Origin: Armatimonadetes bacterium UBA1398
Lineage (GTDB): Bacteria > Armatimonadota > Zipacnadia > UBA1398
Assembly (NCBI GenBank): GCA_002305165.1
Contig: DBQI01000014.1
Span: 1-64,000 of the forward strand
Direction of reading: 5' to 3'
DNA: 64,000 nt
Below the pieces are notes generated by a model. That model was not told the origin of the DNA. It saw only the letters and a list, made by a program, of their open reading frames with translations, and did no database searches. Positions 1 to 7,046 of the stretch are shown here, piece by piece (position 1 is the first letter of the stretch; each line of letters starts with the position of its first letter). A program made the translations under genes and the position numbers.

Positions 1-2
1 CA

Positions 3-317
3 CGCCTCTGGTATGGCCCCTTCGGCCTGGACTACAGCGGCGCCAAGCGGCTGGCGTGGCGCCTCAAGGTCGGAACCCCCGAGTACGAGGAGGTATTGGT
101 GGAAGTCGACGCGCGCACCGGCGAGGCGGGCGTGATGGGTTACGCGGTGGGTACAGCCTCATCGGACGCCCCGGTCCCCGTCGCTCCCCCGCGGCCGTCC
201 GCCAGTCCAACCGCCGAGCCCACCACCACCTCCCCGCCATGGGCGCTCTACGGCGGGATCGTCCTGCTGTGCGCCATCGCCCTCGGCGTCTTCCTGCTGA
301 GGCGGAGGCGGACATAG
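3..317 (+). CDS. C-terminus of a membrane-anchored protein, PepSY-like (partial)
   Basis: The reading frame is open from the first bases, so the start lies outside the window and only about 104 residues are visible. The segment around residues 18-38 (WRLKV...EVLVEVDARTGE) resembles the end of a PepSY-type repeat, where a hydrophobic strand is followed by VDARTGE. A Pro/Ser/Thr-rich linker follows, then one hydrophobic segment (about 20 residues, LYGGIVLLCAIALGVFLL) and a basic RRRR tail. That is a C-terminal membrane anchor with the bulk outside the cell. PepSY domains often inhibit proteases or sense the envelope, but the role here is unknown. A strong hairpin follows directly. Confidence 0.6.
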   Translation, partial: RLWYGPFGLDYSGAKRLAWRLKVGTPEYEEVLVEVDARTGEAGVMGYAVGTASSDAPVPVAPPRPSASPTAEPTTTSPPWALYGGIVLLCAIALGVFLLRRRRT

Positions 318-324
318 GGTTCAC

Positions 325-364
325 GAGGAGAGGCGCGGCGCCGCGAGGGGCCGCGCCTCTCCTC
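325..364. terminator. 15-bp GC-rich hairpin between convergent genes
   Basis: Perfect inverted repeat: arm 325-339 pairs with 350-364 across a 10-nt loop. It lies just after the stop at 317 and before the converging gene that ends at 556. There is no T-run on the plus side, so it could be a terminator acting in either direction or a transcript-end stabiliser. The rest of 318-555 holds nothing else I can support. Confidence 0.6.
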
Positions 365-555
365 CTCGGGCGCCCGGCCCGAAAGCGGCGCAAGCGTTGC
401 CGGGCCGCAGCGTCCCGACTCGCCGCGTGTCGTAAGGTGAGGAGAGGGGTCGCGCCGCCATGCTGCTGCGGGTGATGATCGCCGTTCTCGCTGACGTCGG
501 GCGTAGTACCACAACTCGGGTCATCCATGAACACGGGCCAGGGGACGAGGCCGCG

Positions 556-1584
556 CTATCCTGGTCCCTCCCAGAGCATCTCGACGTCGCCGTTGGCCCG
601 GAGCTGGATGAGCCAGTCGGGTAGCATCGTCTCGACCTTCTCGTTGAGGAGGTACTGGTGGGCCGCCTGTCGGACCCGAGCCTCCACAGCGGCACGCGCC
701 GCCGCCAGCTCCTCAGGCGTCATGCGGTCGGCGCCCACGACCGCGTCTGTCGCGTGGATGATGCGCAGCACGACGACGACCACGTAGCGCTCGTCCAGAC
801 TCACGGGGTCGCTTACGGAGCCGACGGCGGGCAGCGCGAACGCCGTCGTTACGAGGGGCCCTGCATCGACATCGGGCCCCGGAGCTGCCCAGAAGACGTC
901 CTGATCCCACGGCTGCAGTCGCCCCTGAAGCACATCCTGGAGGGCTGCCTCGTCAGGCAACCCCTCGATGATCCCCGCTACTTCGTCACGAAGCTCGGCT
1001 GCGAGTTGGGCCGCCTCCTCCTCCTCGCCACGAACGTAGAGCCCCACTTTGCGCTGTTCGGGGCTGACGACGAGTGGCCGTATCCGCGGCATCTCCGCGT
1101 CCAGCTCCTCGTCCATGATGTGCGTCCCGGCGGTTAGGATCGCCCGGGCCAGCTTCATGACTCGAATGCGGCGTAGGACGGAGTCAATGCTGAGCCCCGC
1201 GTCGGCGAAGTACCCCTCGATGTTCGCGGCCGAGACGATGTCCTCGAGGGACGCCTCCTCGTCCACGATGCCGCGCGTCGCCGCGACCTCGCGGAGGAAG
1301 TCCGAGTACTCCGCCAGGACGGCCTCCCGATCAGGCGCCGGCACTCCCGCCGCCTCGGCCTCCTGAAGGACGAGCGCCTCAAGGATCATCTCATCCAGCA
1401 CCTGACGCGCTGAGTGCTGGTTCAGCAGTGCGAGGGCCTCATCAACGGTGATAACGAAGGTGTCAGTGGCGGCGACAGTGGTCGCCGCCGCAGGCTCCTC
1501 CTGTGCCGCGCAAGGCGTTCCGAGGAGGGCGAAGGGCCCAGCCGCAGCAACTAGAAGACTCGTCATGAGGAAGCGACGGATCAT
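556..1584 (-). CDS. Secreted PpiC/SurA-like foldase or chaperone
   Basis: Predicted 342-aa exported protein. The ATG at 1584 is preceded by a GAAGGAT ribosome site; an in-frame upstream start exists but has no such site. A signal peptide (MIRRFLMTSLLVAAAGPFAL) ends near CAAQEE. Residues about 40-150 are helical with SurA-N character (a VDEALALLNQ segment, then VLDEMILEALVLQEAEAAGV), as in SurA/PrsA chaperones. The remainder would be the parvulin-like part (a VSDPVSLDERYVVVVVLRII strand) closed by a C-terminal helix. I cannot confirm peptidyl-prolyl isomerase active-site residues, so a chaperone without isomerase activity is possible. Divergent from the GAF gene at 1694. Confidence 0.6.
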   Translation of the reverse strand: MIRRFLMTSLLVAAAGPFALLGTPCAAQEEPAAATTVAATDTFVITVDEALALLNQHSARQVLDEMILEALVLQEAEAAGVPAPDREAVLAEYSDFLREVAATRGIVDEEASLEDIVSAANIEGYFADAGLSIDSVLRRIRVMKLARAILTAGTHIMDEELDAEMPRIRPLVVSPEQRKVGLYVRGEEEEAAQLAAELRDEVAGIIEGLPDEAALQDVLQGRLQPWDQDVFWAAPGPDVDAGPLVTTAFALPAVGSVSDPVSLDERYVVVVVLRIIHATDAVVGADRMTPEELAAARAAVEARVRQAAHQYLLNEKVETMLPDWLIQLRANGDVEMLWEGPG

Positions 1585-1693
1585 AGGTCCGATCCTTCGG
1601 GTAGCGGTGGAGTGGTAGATTCGGGCCACGGCGCAGGGCTCCTCCCCTGAGAGAGTTCAGCCGCAATCTGTAGCATGCATGAGGAGTAGTCCC

Positions 1694-2221
1694 ATGGACG
1701 ACAGGCCAAGCAGTCATGCAGCATTGCTTCAGCGCGCAAGGGAGGCCGCAGGCGGCAGCCAGGGGCCAGCGGAGCGACTGCAGACCATCTGTAGACTGCT
1801 TCGCGACGGGCTGGCGGGGTACGACTGGGTGGGATTCTACCTTGTGGATCCAGCGGCAGACAGAAGCCTGGTCCTTGGGCCCTATGAAGGCGAACCGACC
1901 GAGCACACGAGGATCCCCTTCGGCCGAGGGATCTGCGGCCAAGCCGCCGAGCGAGGCGAGACCGTCGTGGTGGATGATGTCAGCCAGGAGAGCAACTACC
2001 TCGCCTGCAGCACAGCAGTTCAGTCAGAGATAGTCGTGCCCGTCTACCATGGCGGCAGTCTGGTTGGCGAACTGGACATCGACTCCCATCGCTCGGCGCG
2101 GTTCGGACCAGAAGACCGGGCATTCGTCGAGGCGGTGGCCGGCATCTCCGCCCCCTTGGTTGCCGCCCTCGCCGCCCAGGAGTCAGGCTGCCGCAGCGGA
2201 ACAAATGGTTTGCACGGGTAG
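1694..2221 (+). CDS. GAF-domain free methionine-(R)-sulfoxide reductase-like protein
   Basis: Single GAF domain of about 175 aa. Family landmarks: YDWVGFYLVD, LVLGPYEGEP, IPFGRGICGQA, VVVDDVSQESNYLAC, QSEIVVPVYHGGSLVGELDI and DSHRSARF. In the YebR/fRMsr family this enzyme reduces free Met-R-sulfoxide with thioredoxin. Of the three cysteines important in E. coli fRMsr, the GxCG one and the catalytic ACxx one are present, but the first (usually ACxRIPxG) is Thr here (HTRIPFG). Such two-cysteine versions occur in the family. ATG 1694 sits 7 nt after GAGGAG, better than the ATG at 1679. It could instead be a redox or ligand sensor. Confidence 0.75.
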   Translation: MDDRPSSHAALLQRAREAAGGSQGPAERLQTICRLLRDGLAGYDWVGFYLVDPAADRSLVLGPYEGEPTEHTRIPFGRGICGQAAERGETVVVDDVSQESNYLACSTAVQSEIVVPVYHGGSLVGELDIDSHRSARFGPEDRAFVEAVAGISAPLVAALAAQESGCRSGTNGLHG

Positions 2222-2249
2222 TCTGTATCATGGTAGCGGGGAGGTCTGT

Positions 2250-3269
2250 ATGCGGTTCATTCACTGCGTAGGGTTATCGGCATTGTTCCATCTTGCCCTG
2301 CTATTGCTGGTTGTCGTGCCGGGCAAGGCGGTTCTGCTCGATGACCAGGCTGCCCCACCCATCCAGGTGAGCGTGCTTGACGAGCCGCCCGTCATACAGC
2401 CGCCCCCGCCCTCGGAGCGGCCATCCGAGCCCATCTTCAAGACTGATCCCATAGCGCAAGGAGTCCGCGAGGGAATGGGCGCGCTGGCGCCCGCGCCCAG
2501 GCTGCGCGACCCAAAGGTCAAGCCGGCGATCTCGCCTGACCCACCGCCTGATGATCCGACGGCCGATACGGGCGTGGCGCCAGAGAAGCCCGATGAGCCC
2601 CAGCCCTCGGCCTCGGACCCTAAGGAGTCGGAGGTCATCGCCCCAACCGAGACGGGCCCTGACGACCGAGCCTCCGAGGCGACCGGCACAGATCCAGACC
2701 CCGCCCGGGAGACCCGGTTGACGCCGGCCGCCCCGCCAATCCGCGCTCCAGTGCCAACACCGGCAAGACCTGTTGGCGACATTGGCGCCGGCTCCGGTCC
2801 CGGTGGCACCAGTGATGAGGGCGCGGGCCCGGCACCCAGGCCTGGAGGGCCTCCCCCAGCGCCGATCGGCCCCGGCACGGGTGTTGACGCGCGCGGCGAG
2901 GCGAACCGAGGGCCTGGCGAGGGCGACTCAGGCGCTGGCCACTCGGACCGCGGATCGGGGCGAGATGAAGGCGGCACGGCCACCGCGCCGCCGCCTCCCC
3001 CTCCGAAGCCGGCGACCGCCCACATCACCGGGCCTCCCTGTCCGCCTACACGAGAGATGGCGAGGCTCAACATCCACGGGTCCGTGCGGGTATCGGTCAC
3101 GGTGAGCTACCCGGGAGGAGCCATCACCAGCGCGTCGGTCGTCTCCCCCAGCGGATACCCAGAGTACGATGCCAAGGCGGCGCAATGGGTGCGAAGCAAC
3201 TGGCGTGCCTCCTGGAGCGGAGGAGGGACCCCTACCCAGCGCACCTACACCGTCAGTCTCTCATTCTGA
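2250..3269 (+). CDS. TonB-like energy transducer with long Pro-rich linker
   Basis: 339 aa starting at ATG 2250, after a GGGGAGG ribosome site. An N-terminal anchor (LSALFHLALLLLVVVPG, residues about 9-25) is followed by roughly 210 residues rich in Pro, Ala, Gly, Asp and Glu, which would span the periplasm. The last 90 residues look like a TonB C-terminal domain: PPCPPTREMARLNIHGSV, then RVSVTVSYPGGAITSASVV, SGYPEYDAKAAQWVRSNW and a final TYTVSLSF strand. TonB proteins pass proton-motive force from ExbBD to outer-membrane receptors, which implies a diderm envelope. No exbB/exbD is seen nearby. The 3' end overlaps the converging SIS gene by 9 bp. Confidence 0.75.
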   Translation: MRFIHCVGLSALFHLALLLLVVVPGKAVLLDDQAAPPIQVSVLDEPPVIQPPPPSERPSEPIFKTDPIAQGVREGMGALAPAPRLRDPKVKPAISPDPPPDDPTADTGVAPEKPDEPQPSASDPKESEVIAPTETGPDDRASEATGTDPDPARETRLTPAAPPIRAPVPTPARPVGDIGAGSGPGGTSDEGAGPAPRPGGPPPAPIGPGTGVDARGEANRGPGEGDSGAGHSDRGSGRDEGGTATAPPPPPPKPATAHITGPPCPPTREMARLNIHGSVRVSVTVSYPGGAITSASVVSPSGYPEYDAKAAQWVRSNWRASWSGGGTPTQRTYTVSLSF

Positions 3270-4514
3270 CGCGGGCCGGGGTTTCCACTCGCGCACCTGC
3301 CCCTGGGCCAGCCCATCCGGGTCGTAGATTCGCACGCCCTGCACTACACGGTTGATGATGCCCGAAGGACTGGGCCTATCGGGCTTCAGCCCCAGCTTCA
3401 TCGACGCGAAGAGGCCCAGCAATTGGCCGACTACGACATCGGTAATGGGCCGTAGCGCCAGCGGGAGGCATGCACCCGTCGGCCGCCAAGCGATGGTTGC
3501 GGTGGCGAGGGACGCTATCTCGGGGGTCGCCTCGTTGCTCACTGTGAGCAGCGCCTGCCCTTGCCCCTTATGCCGCAGCTCCTGGAGCAGATCGAGCTCA
3601 TAGGGGAGGCTCGTGGACCCCGGCGCATCGTCGATCAGAGCAACCACGAGACAGCGATCATCGACCATAGCCTGGGGACCATGGCGGAGGCCGAGGTAGC
3701 TATCCCAGAGGCACACTACGCGCCCCGCTGTCAGCTCCATCAGCTTCAGGGCACACTCGCGCGCCGTTGGCTTGAGGGGTCCGCTGCCCAGGAAAACCGC
3801 CCGCTCGAAAGGCCGCATGGAGCAGTCGACGATGGCCCCCACTCCCTCGCCGAAGAACCGCTCCACGCAGGAAGCGGGTTCCCGCACCAGATCACGGGGT
3901 TCGGTGGCCCCCTCGAGCCCCGCCAACAGGATGGCCGCCAGGGTCATGCAGGAGTACGAGGCAGTCATGGCAAGCCCGCGATCGTTGGCGCCCTCAGGCA
4001 TAGCAATCACGAGCGCGTTGGGTCCCGCACAACGCGCGAGAGCGCCATCAGGGTTGCATGTCAGGATGATGTCGCCCAGCCGATTGGGGCGATCAGCGCC
4101 AACGCCGGCAAGCGCCGCGAGGCTCTCGGGGCTGTCTCCGGATCGGGCGAAGGAGAGCATCAGGTGGGGCTCGGCAGGTCCGACCACGCCGCCGGAACCC
4201 GTCACCAGGTCGGTGGTCGCAACGGCCTCGACAGCCGAGCCGAAGACCGGTCGAAGGGCATGCTCGGCGCACATTGCGGCATGGACCGAACTGCCAGCGC
4301 CGGTGAGGAGTAGCCGGCGGCGTGAGCCGGGAACGAGACGCCACTCGCGGAAGCGAGCCAGGATCTCGTCCCGGCGAGAGGAGACAGTCTCGGCAGTCTC
4401 GCGCCAGAGGCGAGGTTGAGAGAGGATCTCGTCAAGGGTGTGACCGTATCCCTCATCGCGCCGAACCTCAGGCGCAGGTTCCAGCAGACCAGCCAACGAG
4501 GCGTGCAACGTCAT
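3261..4514 (-). CDS. SIS-domain sugar isomerase, AgaS-like
   Basis: 417 aa. ATG 4514 overlaps the stop of the upstream PfkB kinase gene (ATGA) and has an AGGAGG site inside that gene. Two SIS domains are visible. The first carries LLLTGAGSSVHAAMCAEHAL and LMLSFARSGDSPESLAAL; the second carries AVFLGSGPLKPTARECALKL and LWDSYLGLRHGPQAMVDD. This pattern matches AgaS-type ketose/aldose isomerase-deaminases, which convert amino-sugar phosphates to ketose phosphates in galactosamine or tagatose pathways. Coupled to a PfkB kinase and a PHP phosphoesterase, it probably belongs to an amino-sugar or sugar-phosphate catabolic operon. The exact substrate is unknown. Confidence 0.8.
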   Translation of the reverse strand: MTLHASLAGLLEPAPEVRRDEGYGHTLDEILSQPRLWRETAETVSSRRDEILARFREWRLVPGSRRRLLLTGAGSSVHAAMCAEHALRPVFGSAVEAVATTDLVTGSGGVVGPAEPHLMLSFARSGDSPESLAALAGVGADRPNRLGDIILTCNPDGALARCAGPNALVIAMPEGANDRGLAMTASYSCMTLAAILLAGLEGATEPRDLVREPASCVERFFGEGVGAIVDCSMRPFERAVFLGSGPLKPTARECALKLMELTAGRVVCLWDSYLGLRHGPQAMVDDRCLVVALIDDAPGSTSLPYELDLLQELRHKGQGQALLTVSNEATPEIASLATATIAWRPTGACLPLALRPITDVVVGQLLGLFASMKLGLKPDRPSPSGIINRVVQGVRIYDPDGLAQGQVREWKPRPASE

Positions 4515-5437
4515 CGCTGAGCCTCCTGAATGTAGGCTCTCACTCGCTCGGACGATAGCGGTTCGCCTATGCCGCCAATCTGGAGGCACGACAGCCCTCC
4601 GGCCGCACAGGCGAAAGCCAGGCTATCCTCGAGGTTGAGCCGATCGGCCAGGAACGCCTTCACGAAGGCGGCGTCAAAGGTGTCCCCAGCCCCCGTGGTG
4701 TCCACCGGCGTGATGGGGAAGGCCGGATGGCACGCCCGTTCCGCCCCTCGTCCGGCCATTGCGCCCTGGTCGCCCGCTTTGATGACAACACAGCCGGCGC
4801 CCCACTCCAGGAGCCGCTCCAGCGCGCGGTCGAGGTCCCTCTCACCCGTCATTCGTCGGGCCTCCACCTCGTTGGGGAGGAGGACGTCGGCGAGCGCGGC
4901 CAGCTCCGGGGTGTCTGCCCACTTCTCCTCCGGGTCCCACTGCGCATCGAAGGAGACCGTTGCCCCCGCCGCTCGGGCTCTCCGCATGAGGTCTGGGAGG
5001 TCCGGGCGGAGCCCGAGTTGCAGGAAGGGCGAGGTAACATGGAGGTGGTCTACCCCATCGAAAAGCCCCTCCGGCACATGACTCAGGGTCAACTGGGCTA
5101 TCGCGCCGAGGTGGGTGACCATAGCGCGGTCCTCCGGGAGGCTCATGATGTAGGTGGCCCCTGTCGAGACTGCGGGGTCACGCACCACCCGGGAGGTATC
5201 CACTCCCGCCGCCGTCAGGCTCTCGAGGCATACCCGGGCGTGCTGATCCTCGCCCACAAGCCCGCAGATGGCGGACTCCTCGTCCAGACCCGCCATACGG
5301 CAGGCGAAGATGCAGGAGGCGGAGCCCATCACGGTCTCGACCCGCTCGCAGAGGACCTCCTGCCCTAGCTCCGGCAAGGCGCTCATGCCGGACAGGACGA
5401 CGTCGACGTTGATCTCCCCAACGGTCATGCATCGCAC
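4511..5437 (-). CDS. PfkB-family carbohydrate kinase
   Basis: 308 aa from GTG 5437, which leaves a full first beta strand (VRCMTVGEINVDVVLSG) and has GAGAGG upstream; ATG 5428 is the alternative. Ribokinase-fold marks: GEINVD at the start, PELGQEVLCERVETVMGSAS for the substrate region, LPNEVEARRMTG, VVIKAGDQGAM, and the PfkB signature DTTGAGDTFDAAFVKAF with the catalytic Asp in GAGD. It phosphorylates a sugar or nucleoside with ATP; the substrate cannot be read from the sequence. It starts 7 nt after the small upstream gene and overlaps agaS-like by 4 nt, so the operon is translationally coupled. Confidence 0.85.
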   Translation of the reverse strand: MRCMTVGEINVDVVLSGMSALPELGQEVLCERVETVMGSASCIFACRMAGLDEESAICGLVGEDQHARVCLESLTAAGVDTSRVVRDPAVSTGATYIMSLPEDRAMVTHLGAIAQLTLSHVPEGLFDGVDHLHVTSPFLQLGLRPDLPDLMRRARAAGATVSFDAQWDPEEKWADTPELAALADVLLPNEVEARRMTGERDLDRALERLLEWGAGCVVIKAGDQGAMAGRGAERACHPAFPITPVDTTGAGDTFDAAFVKAFLADRLNLEDSLAFACAAGGLSCLQIGGIGEPLSSERVRAYIQEAQR

Positions 5438-5444
5438 GTTGCCA

Positions 5445-5741
5445 CTACCTCTCCCCGCGCGCGGCGGCGCGACCCGCGGCTGTGCCGAGCCAGGCCTCCC
5501 AGACGGCCCGGTCGGCCCCCAGATCCGCTCCCGTAGTCTCCTCGAACACACGCGCAACGTGGGTCGAAACTCCGCGACGACCGTTAGGCGCAAGGACGGT
5601 GAGGCGATCGACGAAGACCACCGTTACCCGCCGGCCCTCCGATGCGTCGGACGGCTGAGCCGCAGAGACGCCCATCGCTCCCGACCCCACGGCAACCGTC
5701 AGGGCGCACCACAGCCACGCGGCGAATCGCCGCCTCAGCAC
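5445..5741 (-). CDS. Small secreted protein of unknown function
   Basis: About 98 aa. The likely start is GTG 5741, 9 nt after AGGGGG; it yields a signal peptide (VLRRRFAAWLWCALTVAVGS...VSAAQ). The mature part has a hydrophobic strand VTVVFVDRLTVLAPNG, then VARVFEETTGADLGADRAVWEAWLGT. That last stretch resembles the 'L..LTG.d.G.d..aW..W' tail common in exported HEAT-repeat proteins of Planctomycetota-like bacteria; this is recognition by eye, not a search. It sits between the PHP and PfkB genes in one operon. No function is assigned. Confidence 0.5.
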   Translation of the reverse strand: MLRRRFAAWLWCALTVAVGSGAMGVSAAQPSDASEGRRVTVVFVDRLTVLAPNGRRGVSTHVARVFEETTGADLGADRAVWEAWLGTAAGRAAARGER

Positions 5742-5796
5742 TTGCCGCAGCCCCCTCGGTGCTCCGCCGCGGGAAGATAGCCGACACTTGCCGCGG

Positions 5797-6672
5797 CTAC
5801 ACGAACTCCGGGTTGCACCATGCGCCGCGACCCCTTTCATCGCGGACCACGAGCCGGACATAGTCCCTGGCACGGCCCCAGTCGAGCTCCGCTTCCTCGA
5901 TCAGCTCGCCCACGGGCGCGTGGCAAGCATGGCCGGAGGAGCCCTTCCCGATCAGGGCGATAGTCTGCGCGGGCGAACAGCGCACCCGAACACGATCCCC
6001 ATCGCGCTCCACGGACAGAATCTTAGGCCCCGAGGACGCGTAGAACCGGCCACTGAGGAGCGACTGCATGATCCCAGGCGCCGTGGGCTCGTCCGTCTTC
6101 ACCCATACCCATCCCCCAAAGATGTCAGGCCCTGCGTGGTGGCAATCATCGACGGCCAGCCCCCAGACCTGGCGGCCAGCCCCAAGGACCTGATCCCAGG
6201 TCTCCGACGACTCACCGCGCGCGATGAACGCTTGGCAGACCTGATTGTAGACTTCGAGGGCGAACCAGCCATCGGCCTCCAGTAGGTCGGCTGAGGTGCA
6301 GCCGTGCCAGTACGGATGGGCCAATACGGCGTGCCCATTGGCTTCACGGATCGCGTCGATCAGGCCTTGGAGGCCATGTTCTGGTTCGACTCGGACCGCC
6401 TCTGAGATGCCGAGCGCTACGACATGATGCAGTTCCCCGGCAGCGTTCGTCCCGGCGTGGCACTCCATACCGGGGATCGCCACCAGACCCGCATCCTGCA
6501 CCGGTCCGGGGTCAGTGAAGCGGCCATGGTCAGTGATGGCGAGGAAGTCATACCCCGCGTCTCTGTATACCCGGCCGATCTCCGCCGGGGTGAGGTGGCC
6601 ATCTGAGTTGGTCGTGTGGGTGTGAAGGTTGCCCTTGAGCCATCGGCCGGGGCTGCTGAATAGGGAGGTCAA
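5797..6672 (-). CDS. PHP-domain metal-dependent phosphoesterase
   Basis: 291 aa, TTG start at 6672 placed 7 nt after GGAGG. PHP (polymerase and histidinol phosphatase) motifs are clear: I GNLHTHTTNSDG, II FLAITDHG, PGMEC, HAVLAHPYW and AVDDCHH, which supply the His/Asp/Glu metal ligands. The last 80 residues (GRFYASSGPKILSV...) are the beta-rich tail typical of stand-alone PHP proteins that hydrolyse small phosphoesters. First gene of an operon with the small secreted protein, PfkB kinase and AgaS-like isomerase, suggesting that it trims a phosphorylated intermediate. Substrate unknown. Confidence 0.85.
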   Translation of the reverse strand: MTSLFSSPGRWLKGNLHTHTTNSDGHLTPAEIGRVYRDAGYDFLAITDHGRFTDPGPVQDAGLVAIPGMECHAGTNAAGELHHVVALGISEAVRVEPEHGLQGLIDAIREANGHAVLAHPYWHGCTSADLLEADGWFALEVYNQVCQAFIARGESSETWDQVLGAGRQVWGLAVDDCHHAGPDIFGGWVWVKTDEPTAPGIMQSLLSGRFYASSGPKILSVERDGDRVRVRCSPAQTIALIGKGSSGHACHAPVGELIEEAELDWGRARDYVRLVVRDERGRGAWCNPEFV

Positions 6673-6785
6673 TCGGATACCTCCGAGCTTCGGGCGCTGA
6701 TCAAGCCCGGGGATTGTATGGGCCGCGCGTGCAGAGTGTCAAAGCGCGCCTGCGTCTCGCGTCCCAGGGGGTTTTCCTGTAGACT

Positions 6786-6905
6786 GTTGGTGCCGATCCC
6801 GAGCGGCGCCACATCGTTCGGGCCGGGCACGGTTCCTCCCTCGGAGCTGGTGTCCCAACGGAATTGCGCGAACCGGACGGGCGCTAGGCGCCCGTTTGCT
6901 TTTGG
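6786..6905 (+). ncRNA. Candidate structured small RNA or leader
   Basis: GTTGG at 6786-6790 can pair with CCAAC at 6855-6859, and CCGAG at 6799-6803 with CTCGG at 6840-6844, giving nested helices separated by unequal internal loops around a GC-rich core. The element ends in the hairpin at 6877-6895 followed by a T-rich stretch. The layout (long bulged rod, then terminator) fits a small RNA, loosely 6S-like, or an attenuated leader. I do not recognise conserved nucleotides of any named RNA, and it is short for 6S. Confidence 0.25.
6877..6903 (+). terminator. Rho-independent terminator-like hairpin upstream of a gene
   Basis: ACGGGCGC (6877-6884) pairs perfectly with GCGCCCGT (6888-6895) across a TAG loop, followed by TTGCTTTTGG. 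It points in the plus direction 150 bp before the plus-strand gene at 7047, with no plus-strand gene ending before it. Confidence 0.55.
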
Positions 6906-7046
6906 GACTCGCCGTTCGTCACGGTTGTGCGCTGTGGCGAAACCGCGGCGCAGAGCACTTGTCGTACGCATGAGAGCCGGGGCCGCAGAGGCGTCGGCTG
7001 TTGTGTGTGCCCGTCATCTACGGTCAGGAATGGGGAGTGAGGTTGC

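Larger units (their letters stand above)
6673..7046. other. 374-bp divergent intergenic region with structured segment
   Basis: This lies between the minus-strand PHP operon and the plus-strand 621-aa gene. It must hold both promoters, but I cannot pick a convincing pair. TAGACT at 6780-6785 is a possible plus-strand -10 with a poor -35. It also contains a long imperfect stem (6786-6859) and a terminator-like hairpin (6877-6895), described separately. Confidence 0.5.

Noticed and set aside
2261..3100. Long minus-strand frame opposite the TonB-like gene
   Set aside because: Gly/Ser/Pro-rich shadow of the Pro-rich linker; no ribosome site and no sensible domain.
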